A stretch of DNA of 64,000 nucleotides from Paraspadella gotoi (lineage: Eukaryota > Chaetognatha). Every line of letters begins with the position of its first letter. Position 1 is the stretch's first letter. Shown in pieces: positions 1-11,172 of this stretch. The stretch lies in assembly GCA_051294375.1 (NCBI GenBank), contig CM119268.1, forward strand, positions 23,086,256 to 23,150,255, in the 5' to 3' direction. The notes under the pieces are model-generated. The model was given only the letters and a program-made list of their open reading frames with translations. It had not been told where the DNA came from and ran no database searches. The translations under genes and the position numbers were made by a program.

Positions 1-30
1 CAGCTAATTTTCAAAATTGAATAAGTTTAA

Positions 31-236
31 AAATATAAAGATTAGGTTAAGGATTTGGATAAGATTAGGTTAAGATTAGGTGAAGATTAGGTTAAGATTA
101 AGTTTAGGATTTGGATAAGAATTACGATTAAAGAGTAAAATTTTGGGTTAGAGCAGATCAGGATTAGTATTTAGGATTAGGGCTAGGGATAAGGTTAGGG
201 TTAGAGATTTGGTTAGAGTTTGGTATTAGGATAATA
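31..236. repeat. Degenerate TTAGG/TTAGGG-like repeat
   Basis: The stretch is built from imperfect units such as GATTAGGTTAA, GGATTTGGATAAG and GGTTAGGGTTAGAG. It resembles decayed telomere-type repeat but is not a clean hexamer or pentamer array. It is interstitial here, or the edge of a larger satellite that continues to the left of the window. Confidence 0.55.
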
Positions 237-453
237 TGCATTTCGTCTAATATTTAATAAAAACTTATTATTAAATATTTGCATTAAATCTTGAGGAATA
301 AAAATGAGGCGCCTTTGGAAAATAGCGCCGTAACCAAATGATTTTTTTATTGTTTCATCTTTTTTTTTTAATTTATTTTTCGTCCGCGTTTTCAAAAAGA
401 CTTTCATTTTTTTTTCCTATTTTTTCTTTAGTGTCTTTTCTGTTTCACTTTTG

Positions 454-455
<2 letters not shown>

Positions 456-500
<45 letters not shown>
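456..500. repeat. (CT)n microsatellite
   Basis: An almost perfect CT dinucleotide run of about 45 bases. It is followed by a purine-rich low-complexity stretch at about 575-862 (GAGAGGAGAAAG-type). No gene is visible in 240-880. Confidence 0.9.
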
Positions 501-504
<4 letters not shown>

Positions 505-888
505 CGCTGTTTTTTTCTACAAAAACATTTTTTCTCCTACTTTAATCGTTTTTCTTCAGCGATGGAAAACTTGAGATCAAAAAAGGGAGAAGAGAAAGAG
601 TTTGGGGCGAGAAGAAAGAAAAGAAAGGGGAAAAAGAGAAGTTAGGGAGAGAAAAGAGAGGTTGAGGTAGAAGAGAGAGGAGAGGAGAAAGAAAAGAACG
701 GTGAGAAAGATAGAGAGAGGGGAAAGAGGGGAAGGGAGAGAGAGAGAAAAAAAAAAGTAGGACGGAATTGACGGAGGGAAAATAGGAAAGAAAAAAGAAA
801 AAAGAAAAAAGAAAAAAGAAAAAAGAAAAGAGCGTGGGTTGAGAAAAAAAAGTATAAAGGAAGTGTCAAACATTAAGACGGTGGCCGT

Positions 889-1077
889 GACATTGCATTG
901 CGAGAAACGTGACTTTTAAGAGGGAGTTATTGCAGTGAAAGCGACATTGCACTGCGAGAATCGTGACTTTAAAGAGATGGAGTTATTGCAGTGAAAGCGA
1001 CATTGCATTGCGTGAAACGTGACTTTTAAGAGAGTGAGTCATTGCAGTGAAAGCGAAATTGCTTTGCGAGAAACTTG
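889..1077. repeat. ~55-bp tandem repeat, about 3.4 copies
   Basis: Units begin with GACATTGC at 889, 943 and 999, and with GAAATTGC at 1055. Each continues with ...TGCGAGAAACGTGACTTTT and GAGTTATTGCAGTGAAAGC. The period is 54-56 bp, with point differences and small indels between copies. It lies just downstream of the probable last exon of the minus-strand Rab gene. Confidence 0.85.
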
Positions 1078-1259
1078 TCTTCTCCGTACGGTGAGAGATT
1101 TTCCGTAGCGAATCAAGGGTCTTCTTCCGAGAGAGCCTCTTCCTTCTCCTGCAGCACCAGTTGCGGCAGCTGCAGCATCTTTCTGAACCCAAGTTGCGGC
1201 ATAATTCGACGCGACGGGAGAATGCTGCGGCGTCGCAGCGCGGGGCGGTTGCTGTTTCG

Positions 1260-1311
1260 TCAGCAGCAGCCGAGGAGTCGGAGGCGAAGGAAGAACGATT
1301 TTGCGGATTTT
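1260..1311 (-). CDS. Probable terminal Rab exon with CC prenylation motif
   Basis: A strong acceptor (TTCTTCATTTCAG read on the minus strand) is followed by a 17-codon frame [16 protein letters not shown] and a stop. A basic-hydrophobic tail ending in two cysteines is the usual geranylgeranylation signal of Rabs. The previous exon ends at 2934 in phase 0, whereas this frame leaves one extra A in an AAAA run. A single-base homopolymer error, common in this assembly, would reconcile them. The donor at 2933 (CAG/GTCTCT) is weak, so the link is an inference. Confidence 0.45.
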
Positions 1312-2674
1312 CTGAAATGAAGAAAATAATGAAGTAGAATGAATAAATTATGATAAAGAATGAAGAAATAAATGATGAGTGGGCGATGGCCAACTTTCTT
1401 AATCCGCCTCGCAGCCATGGAATGGTTCCTCGGCTTGGAACCAAGCTTGAGGGTTTTCCAGACGGTTTTCCCAAAGCGGTTTACGGCTTTAGTCACGCTT
1501 CCCGCAGGGTAGGTAGACATTGGGGTTCGATCCCGGTACCAAACGATTATGAGCTGAAAGTATTACTCATTGAGCCATCGGGTCACGACAGAAGGTGACG
1601 GTGAAGGTGAAGGTGCCCTGCTTATAGGCGGGATGAACTTGATGCAATTCCCGACTACACGAGGAGAAATGAAGAAAATGATGATGAATAATGGAGAAAA
1701 TTAAATAAATAAATAATGAAGAAATATAAAATAAACAAGAACGGAAATTCAAATGTATGTCGCGCCGCAGTGACTTTCTTAACAAATCTTTTATTCTTTA
1801 TAAGTTTATAGTTTTATGATTTCCTGAAGGCGGCGCTAGCAGTCACTTTGATTTGAGGTTTTTTTTTGTCTTAACAAATGAGCAGCCAACTGTAGGCGAG
1901 TTATGATCATTTTTGGGGACAGACCAAAAGTCAGACATACCAACCGACCGACAGACCGACCGAAAAGTGACTTATAGAGTTGATCCGCGAGTACTCGGGG
2001 GCGGAACTAAAAATGAAGAAAAAACTTTTGCAGCAACATTTTTGCCGCAATGATTTCGCAGCAAAACGACCTTCCGAAATGGTTGACGAATCATAACTTG
2101 ACCGGGATCTTTGATTTTCTCTTTCTTCTTCGCCATCGTCGTCGTCGTCGTCGTCGTGTGTCCCAAGAGATTTCACAGAATCACCGATTCAGGTTCACCC
2201 AAAAATTCACACGACTGTTTTTAATTGTTCGAAGTTTGTTTTGTTTGTTTTGCCAATTTTATAAGTTTTTTTAGCTAAAAGCTCTTTTTAATAGTAAACT
2301 AAACTAAATAGCTGAAATATAGACGCAATTTCGTTTGATTGAAAAACTAGATTTTTAGTGATGAAGAAAATAATATCAATAAAATTTTTTTTTGGTTTCA
2401 ATCTTTATTAAAACTAATAATTATAACTAATCATAACTAATTCTATTTATTTGGCTGAGGGAGAGAATTTTTTTAAAGAAATCAGTCGGGAATAAAAAAT
2501 TAAAAGGAAAAGATAATTATATATTAATAATTAACAATTAATTGGAATGTGAAGTGAAAACGACAAAAGGAGAAATAGGAGAAACTGGATAAAATTCGAT
2601 GTCACGTGATCAAATTCGATGTCACGTGATCAAATCTTCGTATCCGAGAAAAAATTACAAAATCACAATTCGCC

Positions 2675-2730
<56 letters not shown>

Positions 2731-5323
2731 AGCAACGACATCTTGATTGAGGCATTTTGGAATGGTCATCGTCGAGTTGTACCGAGTTCGATCCCTGGAT
2801 GCAAATACAAAATTATTTAAAAGTAAAACTAGTAAAATAAGAAATGCATATATTTCAATCTGTTGCAAGGAATTAACTTTCTTATTAAAATAATAAATAT
2901 ATTTATCACATTGATATTCAATATTTTAGAGACCTGAGGAAAGGCATTCTCTTCCTCCTCCGTAGGAAGGACGTCGGCGATGTGATTGAAGAGTTCCTCC
3001 ACATTGTTTCCTGTTTTAGCCGAAGTCTCGAAGTATCTAAGGAGATGTTGATAAATTGTATTAAATTGTATTAAATTAAAAGGATCGTTTATAATTTAGC
3101 ACATCGGTAAGGAATGATATTAAAATTATTTCCCCAAACGATAAAAGAAAACTTCTAAGAAAACCGAATCATGAGATATGAGAAGTAATCTAAACTGCTA
3201 CAATATGCAAATGAGATTTAGGAACTCCAATACGGAATTGAAATTAAGGTACTTGGTCTCATTTGAAAAGAATGAAAAGTTACTCTGCAATATGTATGAT
3301 TTATTATTATACTATATTTGGTCTCCTACCATACTTAAATTTATAATTAAACGGAAGACTTAAGCTAATTGTAAAAAATATTAATGTAAAAAGATTAACC
3401 TGATTCCTAAATCGTTGGCGAATCGCTGAGCCTGTTCACGAGGCACTTGACGTAATTCCTCCAGATCTCCTTTGTTTCCGATCAAAACAATGACGTGTCC
3501 CGCCATCTCTGTGTTGGCTGAAGAAAGTCATTTTATGAAGAGTTAATGATAAAAGAGCATCTGGTCAAATAATTATAAATCCCTTCTGCTTAAAAAATTA
3601 TTTTTAACGAAAGAAAAACAAAATATTCAGATAGCATGAAGCCAAACCAAAATTGTTCCCCCCCTAAACTGGAAAATATTTTTAAACATATACATACAAA
3701 GCAAAAAAAGAAACAAAGAAAGCGTAACCAAAGATATATAAAACCAAATTTAAAGTAATAAGAACCTGTAGTAGAAAAATGACTCACCGCAAGCTTGGTC
3801 GAATAATAGGATGTTGAAAAACATGTTACATTCAAAAGAGAGAAAGACAGATTCAAATAGACAGTGACAAGCTTTACCCTTTATCCACCTTTGATTGACA
3901 AGTACTTTGATAATTTTAGCAAGCAAATAATGCTTCAAAATGATTTCATACACATTTATTGAAATGTAGGCTTTTTCAAGCCCATTATTTCCATCAATTT
4001 GTGGTAATGATCGATTTTTGTCTCTATTTAAGCGACTGACCGACCTAAAATAAACTTAAGACGCTTTGTGAAAATAGAGCCTTACAAAGATCACCAGAAG
4101 CTACGCCAGTCTAATTGTCTCACCGGAGATTTGGTTGAACCAAGTTCTGATGTTGACGAAAGTCGCCATCTGTGTCACGTCGAACACAACTAGGAAAGCG
4201 GAGGTTCCGCGGTAGAAAGCGGCGGTAATCGTGCGGTATCGCTCTTGCCCCGCGGTGTCCCAAATCTAGGGGGGAGAGGTGGAGGGAGAGAGATGGAGGG
4301 AGAGAGGGAGAGGGAGAGGGAGGGAGAGAGAAGTAGGAGAGATACGGGCAGGTTTTGACTAGCCTCTCAGAAAATAAGAGTGTATAATGATCAATGAATC
4401 CTAAACAGCACCGGCAGTTGGTACCACTCTATCGTGCATCCCATCTGGAAACAGACCAAGATTGGCGGGTAAGGTTCTAAGCGTGCTGTATCTTCAGCAA
4501 TGGAACGCTTCGAGGGCTTGGAACCAGGCTTGAGGGTTGTCCAGGGCCCAAAGCCGGTTCACGGCCGTCCTCGCGTTTACCGTAAGGCAGGTTCCGTTAA
4601 GGATCAATTCCGGTCTCTTATGGCCACGAGCTGATGACTTTACTCAATGAGCCACAGGGTCGCAACTTCGCGACGATGCCCTACTACAATTACAAAGTTA
4701 TAATTTACAATTTCCCCTAACCTGTAGTTTGACTTTCCTTTTATCTCTTCGAACTTTTTTGACTTTGAAATCGATGCCGACCGTAGAGATGAAATTTGAG
4801 TTGAAGACGTGATCCGAGAATCGACTTAGGATGGAAGTCTTGCCCACTGATGAATCCCCGATTAGGATGACCTGATTGGTTGATTGGTCGAATTCGATTA
4901 ACCAATCACTCGGGTTTGTTTTCGCTCATTTTTTTAAATGAATTATTATTTATGGTAGAGGGCCTTTACTATGAGCTAATTGGATTATCATATGATCAAA
5001 TGAAATTATAAAATAAGTGATTAATAGATTTGACTGATTGATTGATTGACTGATTGATCTCGCCTTGTGCATCGTCCAATTAAGGACATCGTTGGAATCG
5101 TCAGAATCAACTGTTGTCGTCGTTGCCAATGGAGACGAAACTGTAAAAAAAAAAACCCAAAATTTTGTATTCTATATTAAGGCTAATTAAGTATATATTG
5201 TAAACTTTTTGGCAGCACATAAACTGGACTGTGAGAGAGTATTGATTGAAAGTTTTCAGGCTCCTACCATGAAATTGGTCTAACCAATATAAAATTATCT
5301 ATTCATTTAATAAATAGCCTATC

Positions 5324-5405
<82 letters not shown>

Positions 5406-6105
5406 TACCCGCGACGTTTTCCTTCGAAGCAACGAGATTTCTGGCTGCTGCTGAGTCGATGGAATCATCATCGCTGCTGCCGCTGCTGCCGATGATGCTG
5501 CTGCTGCCGCTGCTGGCATCCCTGTCCTCAGCGACGTCTGCTGCGGCGGCTGCGGTCGACTCTACGGTGACGTCGGCTCCTCGACGCGTCGAATCTTCCT
5601 TTTCCGAATCTCTCTTGAATGAAGCTTCGATCGTTCGATTCGATTCGACGCCAATTTCTTCTTCCACGACGTCGACTTCATTTTGTGGACTCGATTGAAG
5701 CTCAGCATCTTCCGCAGCAACGATGACTATGGGCGCTGATTCTTCGTAATTATCATTCTCTTCCACAATTGAGTCTCCTTGAAAAAACTCTTTCGAAGGA
5801 TCCCCGAGCGGCGTGACCGACGCTAAAGAATCAACATCATCGGCAGTTGAATCTTGGAACAACTGGACTCTGAGTGGTTCGGTCACCGGTGATTCGGCAA
5901 TCAGTGATTCGGGCGCAGTAGTAGATTCCACGGCATCTTTGGCTTTAAAGGCGAACATTCCCACCAGCGTCCCGTTGGGTTCTTGGGGTTTTGGCTGCGG
6001 CGGCTGCGGCGGTCGGCGGTGCAGCTTCTCCAGCAAAAGACTCATCATCCAAGGAAGATGATAGATCAATCGAGTTGATTCCGTTTCTGTATTTTCTTTG
6101 TCGAA
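1260..6105 (-). CDS. Rab3-like small GTPase with long acidic N-terminal extension
   Basis: Exons read on the minus strand: 6105-5409, 5140-5064, 4871-4722, 4265-4124, 3517-3400, 3036-2934 and a probable last exon 1311-1260. Phases agree across all joins except the last. The GTPase domain shows the P-loop GDSSVGKTS, switch [34 protein letters not shown] (an NKxD variant) and ETSAKTG, which are diagnostic of Rabs and closest by eye to the Rab3 group. About 235 residues precede it: Pro-rich, then acidic and Ser-rich, with no recognisable domain. The first in-frame ATG pair is at 6048; the exon opens at an acceptor near 6106, so the true start may lie further upstream. The last exon would end in ...RLLGCC, a CC prenylation tail as expected for membrane attachment, but it needs a one-base correction at its start. 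Role inferred from family: GTP-dependent vesicle traffic, with a Rab3-like exocytic role possible. Confidence 0.85.
1383..1595 (-). mobile_element. tRNA-derived SINE, full-length-like copy
   Basis: Read on the minus strand, an A-box-like TGGCTCAATGAG (1577-1566) is followed about 35 bp later by a B-box GGGATCGAACC (1534-1524). A conserved body follows, containing TGCGGGAAGCGTGA and CCCTCAAGCTTGGTTCCAAG. Related copies occur at 4470-4672 and 48600-48712. The spacing is that of an internal pol III promoter, but the sequence does not fold as an intact tRNA. It lies inside the last intron of the Rab gene. Confidence 0.75.
1790..1950 (+). repeat. Dispersed repeat, copy 1
   Basis: Contains TTTATAGTTTTATGATTTCC, GAAGGCGGCGCTAGCAGTC and CTTAACAAATGAGCAGCCAA. 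The same order of blocks recurs in inverted orientation at about 55080-55235, in an intron of another gene. There is no coding capacity. It is probably a non-autonomous mobile element of unknown class. Confidence 0.6.
2591..2634. repeat. Two tandem 20-bp units carrying CACGTG
   Basis: AAATTCGATGTCACGTGATC occurs twice in a row, giving two CACGTG E-box hexamers 20 bp apart. The site lies within the large Rab intron. No regulatory role can be shown from sequence. Confidence 0.6.
2681..2729. repeat. (GA)n microsatellite
   Basis: An uninterrupted GA run of about 48 bases in the last Rab intron. The rest of 1600-2930 is AT-rich intron in which I see no exon. Confidence 0.9.
4470..4672 (-). mobile_element. 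tRNA-derived SINE, second copy
   Basis: On the minus strand, TGGCTCATTGAG (4654-4643) is the A-box-like element and GGAATTGATCC (about 4611-4600) is a degraded B-box. The body includes CCCTCAAGCCTGGTTCCAAG, shared with the copies at 1383-1595 and 48600-48712. It lies inside the Rab intron between the P-loop exon and the WDTAGQE exon. Confidence 0.75.
5329..5402. repeat. (CT)n microsatellite at an exon edge
   Basis: A CT run of about 74 bases begins a few bases into the intron after the acidic exon's donor (at 5409, minus strand). On the transcript it reads as (GA)n immediately after the 5' splice site GTAAGG. Confidence 0.9.
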
Positions 6106-6106
6106 A

Positions 6107-6455
6107 CTGGAAGAAGAGAATGAGAAAGGAAAAGGAGAAAGTGAAAAGAGAAAAGAAAAGCGAAAAGAAAAGGAGAAAGGAAAAGAGAAAGGGAAAAGAA
6201 GAAAAGGAAAAGGAGAAAGGAAAAGGAGGAAAGGAAAAGGGAGAAAGGAAAAAGGAGAAAGGAAAATGAGAAAGGAAAAGAGAAGAAAGGGAAAAGGAGA
6301 AAAGAGAAAGGGAAGAAAGGAAGAAAGGAGAAAGGAAAAGGAGAAAGGTGAAAGGAGAAAGGAAAAGGAGAAAGGAAATGGAAAGGAGAAAGGAAAATGA
6401 GAAAGGAAAAGGAGAAAGGAAAAGGAGAATGGAAAAGGAGAAAGAAAAAGGAAAA
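6107..6455. repeat. Purine-rich minisatellite (AAAGGAAAAGGAG-like)
   Basis: About 350 bases of nearly pure A/G built from overlapping 11-13 bp units. On the Rab sense strand it is a long polypyrimidine tract directly upstream of the acceptor at 6106. From 6456 to 7480 I see AT-rich noncoding sequence apart from the promoter-like element at 6830. Confidence 0.8.
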
Positions 6456-6825
6456 AAATTAGAAATCTCTCAGAACATACGATTCTACAATCTACATGTA
6501 ATTGTACAACCGATATAAAAATTAGTAGTCTTATATCGTAGTATTACATAGTAGTATTATTGTAGCAGATTAATTTGTATAATCATGGTAACCATTCTCA
6601 TACAGATTTATCCCCTTGTTATATTATCACTTGAGGCAGCCAAAAAACACATTTTATCATATTCCCAAAACAAATTGTCTATTTCATCCAATATAAATAA
6701 TAATAAATAATAAAAGTTGGTAGGCGAAACAAAGAATGCAAAATATTTAATAGCAAGTAGTAGTATGTCTTGAGAGAGAGGAAAAAGTGTGAGAGAGTTT
6801 TCACAAAATCGAGAATCCGAACCCC

Positions 6826-6842
6826 GAAATCTCGCGAGCTCG
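6826..6842 (-). promoter_or_regulatory. TCTCGCGAG promoter-type motif
   Basis: TCTCGCGAG at 6830-6838 matches nine of ten bases of the palindromic TCTCGCGAGA core-promoter element known from animal promoters. It sits about 730 bp upstream of the first recognised Rab exon, in a locally GC-richer stretch. Assignment as the Rab promoter is an inference. Confidence 0.3.
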
Positions 6843-7483
6843 GTGGAGAAGAGGAAGAGAAAAGAAGAGGAAGAAAATGTCTTCGGCAAAACCCCTCCTC
6901 CTCATAGGTTTAGTTTTTCAGATATTTCGATTTTCTAGAATTATGTATGATATCTAATTAGAAACATAGTACAGAAAGCAATGTGTTGTATAGATGATCC
7001 TTCTTTTTTTAACAAGACAACACGATTCTCCCTCACACTCTCGAATATTCACAAACATGCTAATTTAAAATTTTAAAGAGTCGTTGTTAAAATCTAAAAT
7101 ATATGACATATTCGCGATACTAATAAACAAAAGTTAAATAAAGTTATAACAACACTTTTCTGCACGAATAAGCGAGAACCAGAGAAAAATAAATATTAAC
7201 GATGATTCAATATGAATGAAAGACTTGATTCGCAACGGAAACTAAAAAAAACCAAAAAAACAGGAAGTTATGTAACAAATTGAAAAACTCATGACGTAAC
7301 TTTTTTTGTTCTTTGATGCAAAAAAAAATAAAAAAGGAAAAATTGGAAAAAAGATTCCATCAATGACAGAAATCGGAAGCGAAAAAAAATGGTAACATGA
7401 AAAAAAGGGCATTATTTTTTCAGAACGCTCTATTTCATCTTAAATTCGGAATTGGGTTAATTTGGGTTAATAATCCGGGTTAA

Positions 7484-7750
7484 TAACAGCAACAACAAAA
7501 ACGAAATGAAAGCAACAATTACAACTATAAGAACGAAACAGCAACAAAACAACAGCAAACGACAAAAACAACAGCTAAAACAAATTACAACTACTACAAC
7601 TATTATAACAACTATAACAAAGAAGAAGGACAATATAAAACAACAAAAAAACAAAACAAAAACACAACAACAAACAAACAACAACAAAAAATCATCAACA
7701 AAAACAACAACCAAAACAGCTACAACAACCAAAACAACCAAAACAGCTAC
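7484..7750. repeat. A/C-rich (CAA)n-like low-complexity tract
   Basis: Built from CAACAA, AAAACAAC and ACAACTAC units. It lies immediately downstream (minus-strand sense) of the exon ending at 7785. Both strands give long open frames rich in Q/N/T/K or V/L only because of composition. Confidence 0.8.
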
Positions 7751-7784
7751 AACCGACAAGGACATCCCCCGCTCCCCCTCAGAC

Positions 7785-7962
7785 CTGATCAAGACGACGG
7801 GCACATTGAAATCGTTGAAGCTTCTCACGGATCCACAGTCTTCAACGTCGTCAACGCAAACGAGGTCGTAGTCCGCGGAGGACAGAGAATCTGGGGAGAC
7901 GAAGGCAGTGTCGAAGGCGCCGTCTTCCCAGACGACGAGTGTTTGACTAGAGGGTCGAGCAC
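7785..7962 (-). CDS. Exon of unknown protein, probably the 3' part of the 8.4-12.8 kb gene
   Basis: An acceptor CCCCACAG precedes 7962, and the reading frame contains SQTLVVWEDGAFDTAFVS, DYDLVCVDDVEDCGS and FNDFNVPVVLI before a donor at 7785. Residue composition is ordinary for a folded protein. It is in phase 1, whereas the preceding exon (8525-8376) ends in phase 0. Either an exon or a single-base error lies between them, or this is a different gene. No family recognised. Confidence 0.5.
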
Positions 7963-7974
7963 CTGTGGGGGAGA

Positions 7975-7989
7975 GAGAGAAGAGAGAGA

Positions 7990-8060
<71 letters not shown>
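7975..8060. repeat. (GA)n microsatellite
   Basis: Interrupted GA run directly next to the acceptor of the exon that starts at 7962; read on the minus strand it forms the polypyrimidine tract. Confidence 0.85.
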
Positions 8061-8064
<4 letters not shown>

Positions 8065-8124
8065 GGCCGAAGTCAATGAGGGAATGAAGTACGTATTAAA
8101 TCATAATAAATAAGGTCGGACAGT

Positions 8125-8365
8125 CAATCTGTCAATCAATCAATCAATCGATCAATCGATAAATCAATCCTATCAAGCCTTTTTCAATCAAAGAATTCTA
8201 TCAATCAATCATTCAATCATTTAATCAATTATTTAATAAATCAATACATCAAATAAATACAATAAATCAAATCGATCAAATCAAATAAATCAAATAAATC
8301 AATCAATCAATCAATCTATCACTTAAATCAATCATATCAAATTCAATCAATCAATCAATCAAACT
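8125..8365. repeat. (AATC)n tetranucleotide tract
   Basis: CAATCAATCAATC units with interruptions. Related GATT-rich tracts continue at 8845-9110 and 9395-9490, in neighbouring introns of the same gene. Confidence 0.85.
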
Positions 8366-8375
8366 CCCTCTTCAC

Positions 8376-8589
8376 CTCGATTCCATTTTGCCTCAGCACC
8401 GTTCCCAACAGTTGCGCCTCCACTTTGTGCTTCTTTCTATCGTAGTTGGCGGAGACTGAGACCGACTTGAGCTTCTTTCCTTCAAAGGGGCGACGGTGGA
8501 CGAGCGACTTCGGCTCCGCCAGAGTCTTGGGGGGAGATGGACCTTGAAGGCAAAACGGGAGAGAGGGTGGGGAAGTGGCTCAGTCCGTG

Positions 8590-8638
<49 letters not shown>

Positions 8639-9906
8639 ACCGGCCATCCGTTCGTCCGTCTGTCCGTCCCATCGATACTTCAAGATCGTCAGTCCAGCCA
8701 ACTCCTTCAGATCTCCATCTTCGAGCAGCGATTCCACGCAAAGACGAGATGCTGCTGACATGGAGAGCCTCACGGTCGCCGCGGCGAACGTCACTCGCTC
8801 CCACAGCACGTCGTTGTCGTCGTCCTCGATGAGATCTCTGGAAGATTTGATTGATTGAGAGATTTAGAAATTGATTGATTGATTGATTGAGAGATTGATT
8901 GAGTGATTAATTGATTTACAGAGAGATTGATTGAGAGATTGATTGATTGATTGATAGAGAGATTGATTGATGATTAATTGATTGAGAGATTGATTGAATG
9001 ATTGATTGAGAGATTCAATGATTGAGAAATTGAGTGATTGATTAATTGATTGATTGAGAGATTGATTGAGTTATTGATTGATTGTTTGAGAGATTGATCA
9101 AGAAAACGGTAGATGGATTGATAGATTGGATTAAAAAATAAACTTATAGATTTATATTATTGATTTACTATAATATGTTAGACATTGTAATGATTTCCTT
9201 TCTTTTCGTTATTTTAAGGAATTTCAAGAATAACTATAAAATGTCATTAAATTCGTTATTAAAACACAAAACCTGTTATTTCTATAATATGTTATAATAT
9301 GATATATATCATATAAAATATAATATGAAATGTTTGAAACACGACTGATTAATTGATAACGCACCGATCAGGAAATGAATTAATGAATCGACTGATTGAT
9401 TCATTGACAAGTGATTGATTCGTTTACGTAATAAATTATTGATTGCTCGACTGACTGATTGATTAGATTGATCAACTGATTGGTGGCTTAATTGATTTAT
9501 CAAAAAAACACGACCGACCTCAAATCGTTAACGATTTCATTTTCGTTTCTCATCAACTCGGGAATAATTGCGTCGAATTTCAGAGTCAAAATTTCTCGAT
9601 CCACGAGGCTTCGTCTCCATTTTCTGGTCCCTTGAAGTTCCGCAACCTAGTGTTGTCGATGTTGTGATTAATTTTGTTGTTATTGGTAGTATTGTTCTCG
9701 TTGTTGTTGTTATTGGTAGTATCATTGTTGTTTTTATAGTTGTTATTGGTATTGTTGTTGTTTTTTTTTATTATTGTGGTTGTCATTAACGGTTTTTTGT
9801 TGTTATTCCTTAGTTTTTGTTAAAGATGAATGAAACTTATAATTATAATTACTGTTATTGTTTATAAAATTGAAAATCAAGGAGGAATACAGTGCAGTTT
9901 ATTATG

Positions 9907-9998
<92 letters not shown>

Positions 9999-11128
9999 CA
10001 TTATTATTATAATAATTATAATTATTGTTTATAAAATTGAAAATCAAGGAGGGATACAGTGCAGTTTATTTTTCGACCAGGTAATGACTCTTAAAAATTA
10101 GTTATTATTGCTGTTTTAATTGTTGTAGTCGCTGTTACAGTTTTATGTTCTTATTCCTATTAATGTTTTTGTCATTGTTCCACGAGAGACTCCGAGAAGG
10201 AATTTCATAACTGATCCGTTTTTAACTCGATTAATTTATAAATTTATTAATCAACCATAACATTTGTTGTCGTTGAAAGATTTATCTACATTAAAAGAAA
10301 TTATTTGAGGCATTGAACTCTTTCGGAGACGCGGTTGAATTTATTCGATGGAAAGAAGAAAAATAATAATTGGATGGACGTCGAAAGTGACAACACGGAT
10401 CCAAGATCGAGCCTTATTTTCTTCAAACGACCCTTTTTTATTTTAAATTAGAAAAAAAGGGTTAGAAATTAAGGATAAGGGTTTAGTGTTAAGAATATAG
10501 ATTGGTTTATTAGTTAAAAAACTTATTTAAACTTATTTAAACTCGTTTAAATTAAATATTAACGTATAGAGACAAAACATTTTTATTAAATATAAAAATA
10601 ATCATTGTTGCCAATTAAAAGTCTTATTGTCTTTAATCTCAAACACAATGAATCGAAAGTAAATTTTACATAATATTAACGATAAAATTAAATTCTATAT
10701 ATAAACAAACAGAAATGTAGCACTCTTGGAAAAATTGAAAAATGAAAGCACTACAGTGCACAGCTTAAATAAACTTGTATGTTATATATAAGGGGGAGTC
10801 AAAAAAGAAAACAGACAGACAGACTGATGAACAGACTGAGAGAAGCAGACAACCATTGTATTTAATGTACAAACTAAAAAAAGTCAGACCTTCCAAAGAA
10901 TTAAAAAAAATTAAAGCAATTACTTTGGGTTTTAAACAATACAAATTAACACAATATATATTTCGAAAGCTTTTTTTAGTCACGTAGCCATAAATTTAAA
11001 TTTCAAAATAAAAGAGTTTACAGGGTGGCAATAATAACTCTTTTCTTACAATTTACATAATTTAATATTGAATTTTGCCTCTTCTCATTAACTTGTTAAC
11101 ATTAGAGACGTGAGAACACATATTTTTT

Positions 11129-11172
<44 letters not shown>

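Noticed and set aside
1075-1320. Plus-strand 81-codon open frame and minus-strand Cys-rich frame
   Set aside because: No splice partners or domain. The stretch better fits the minus-strand last Rab exon and its 3' flank.
1383-1595. Functional tRNA gene at the SINE head
   Set aside because: A and B boxes are present, but acceptor and T stems do not pair into a cloverleaf and the sequence continues into a repeated body.
2740-2815. tRNA-like B-box (GAGTTCGATCC) at about 2788
   Set aside because: No matching A box or stems, and no similarity to the SINE body; a single 11-base match is not enough.
9892-10101. Open frame of about 40 consecutive isoleucines
   Set aside because: Direct translation of the (ATT)n microsatellite; no gene context.
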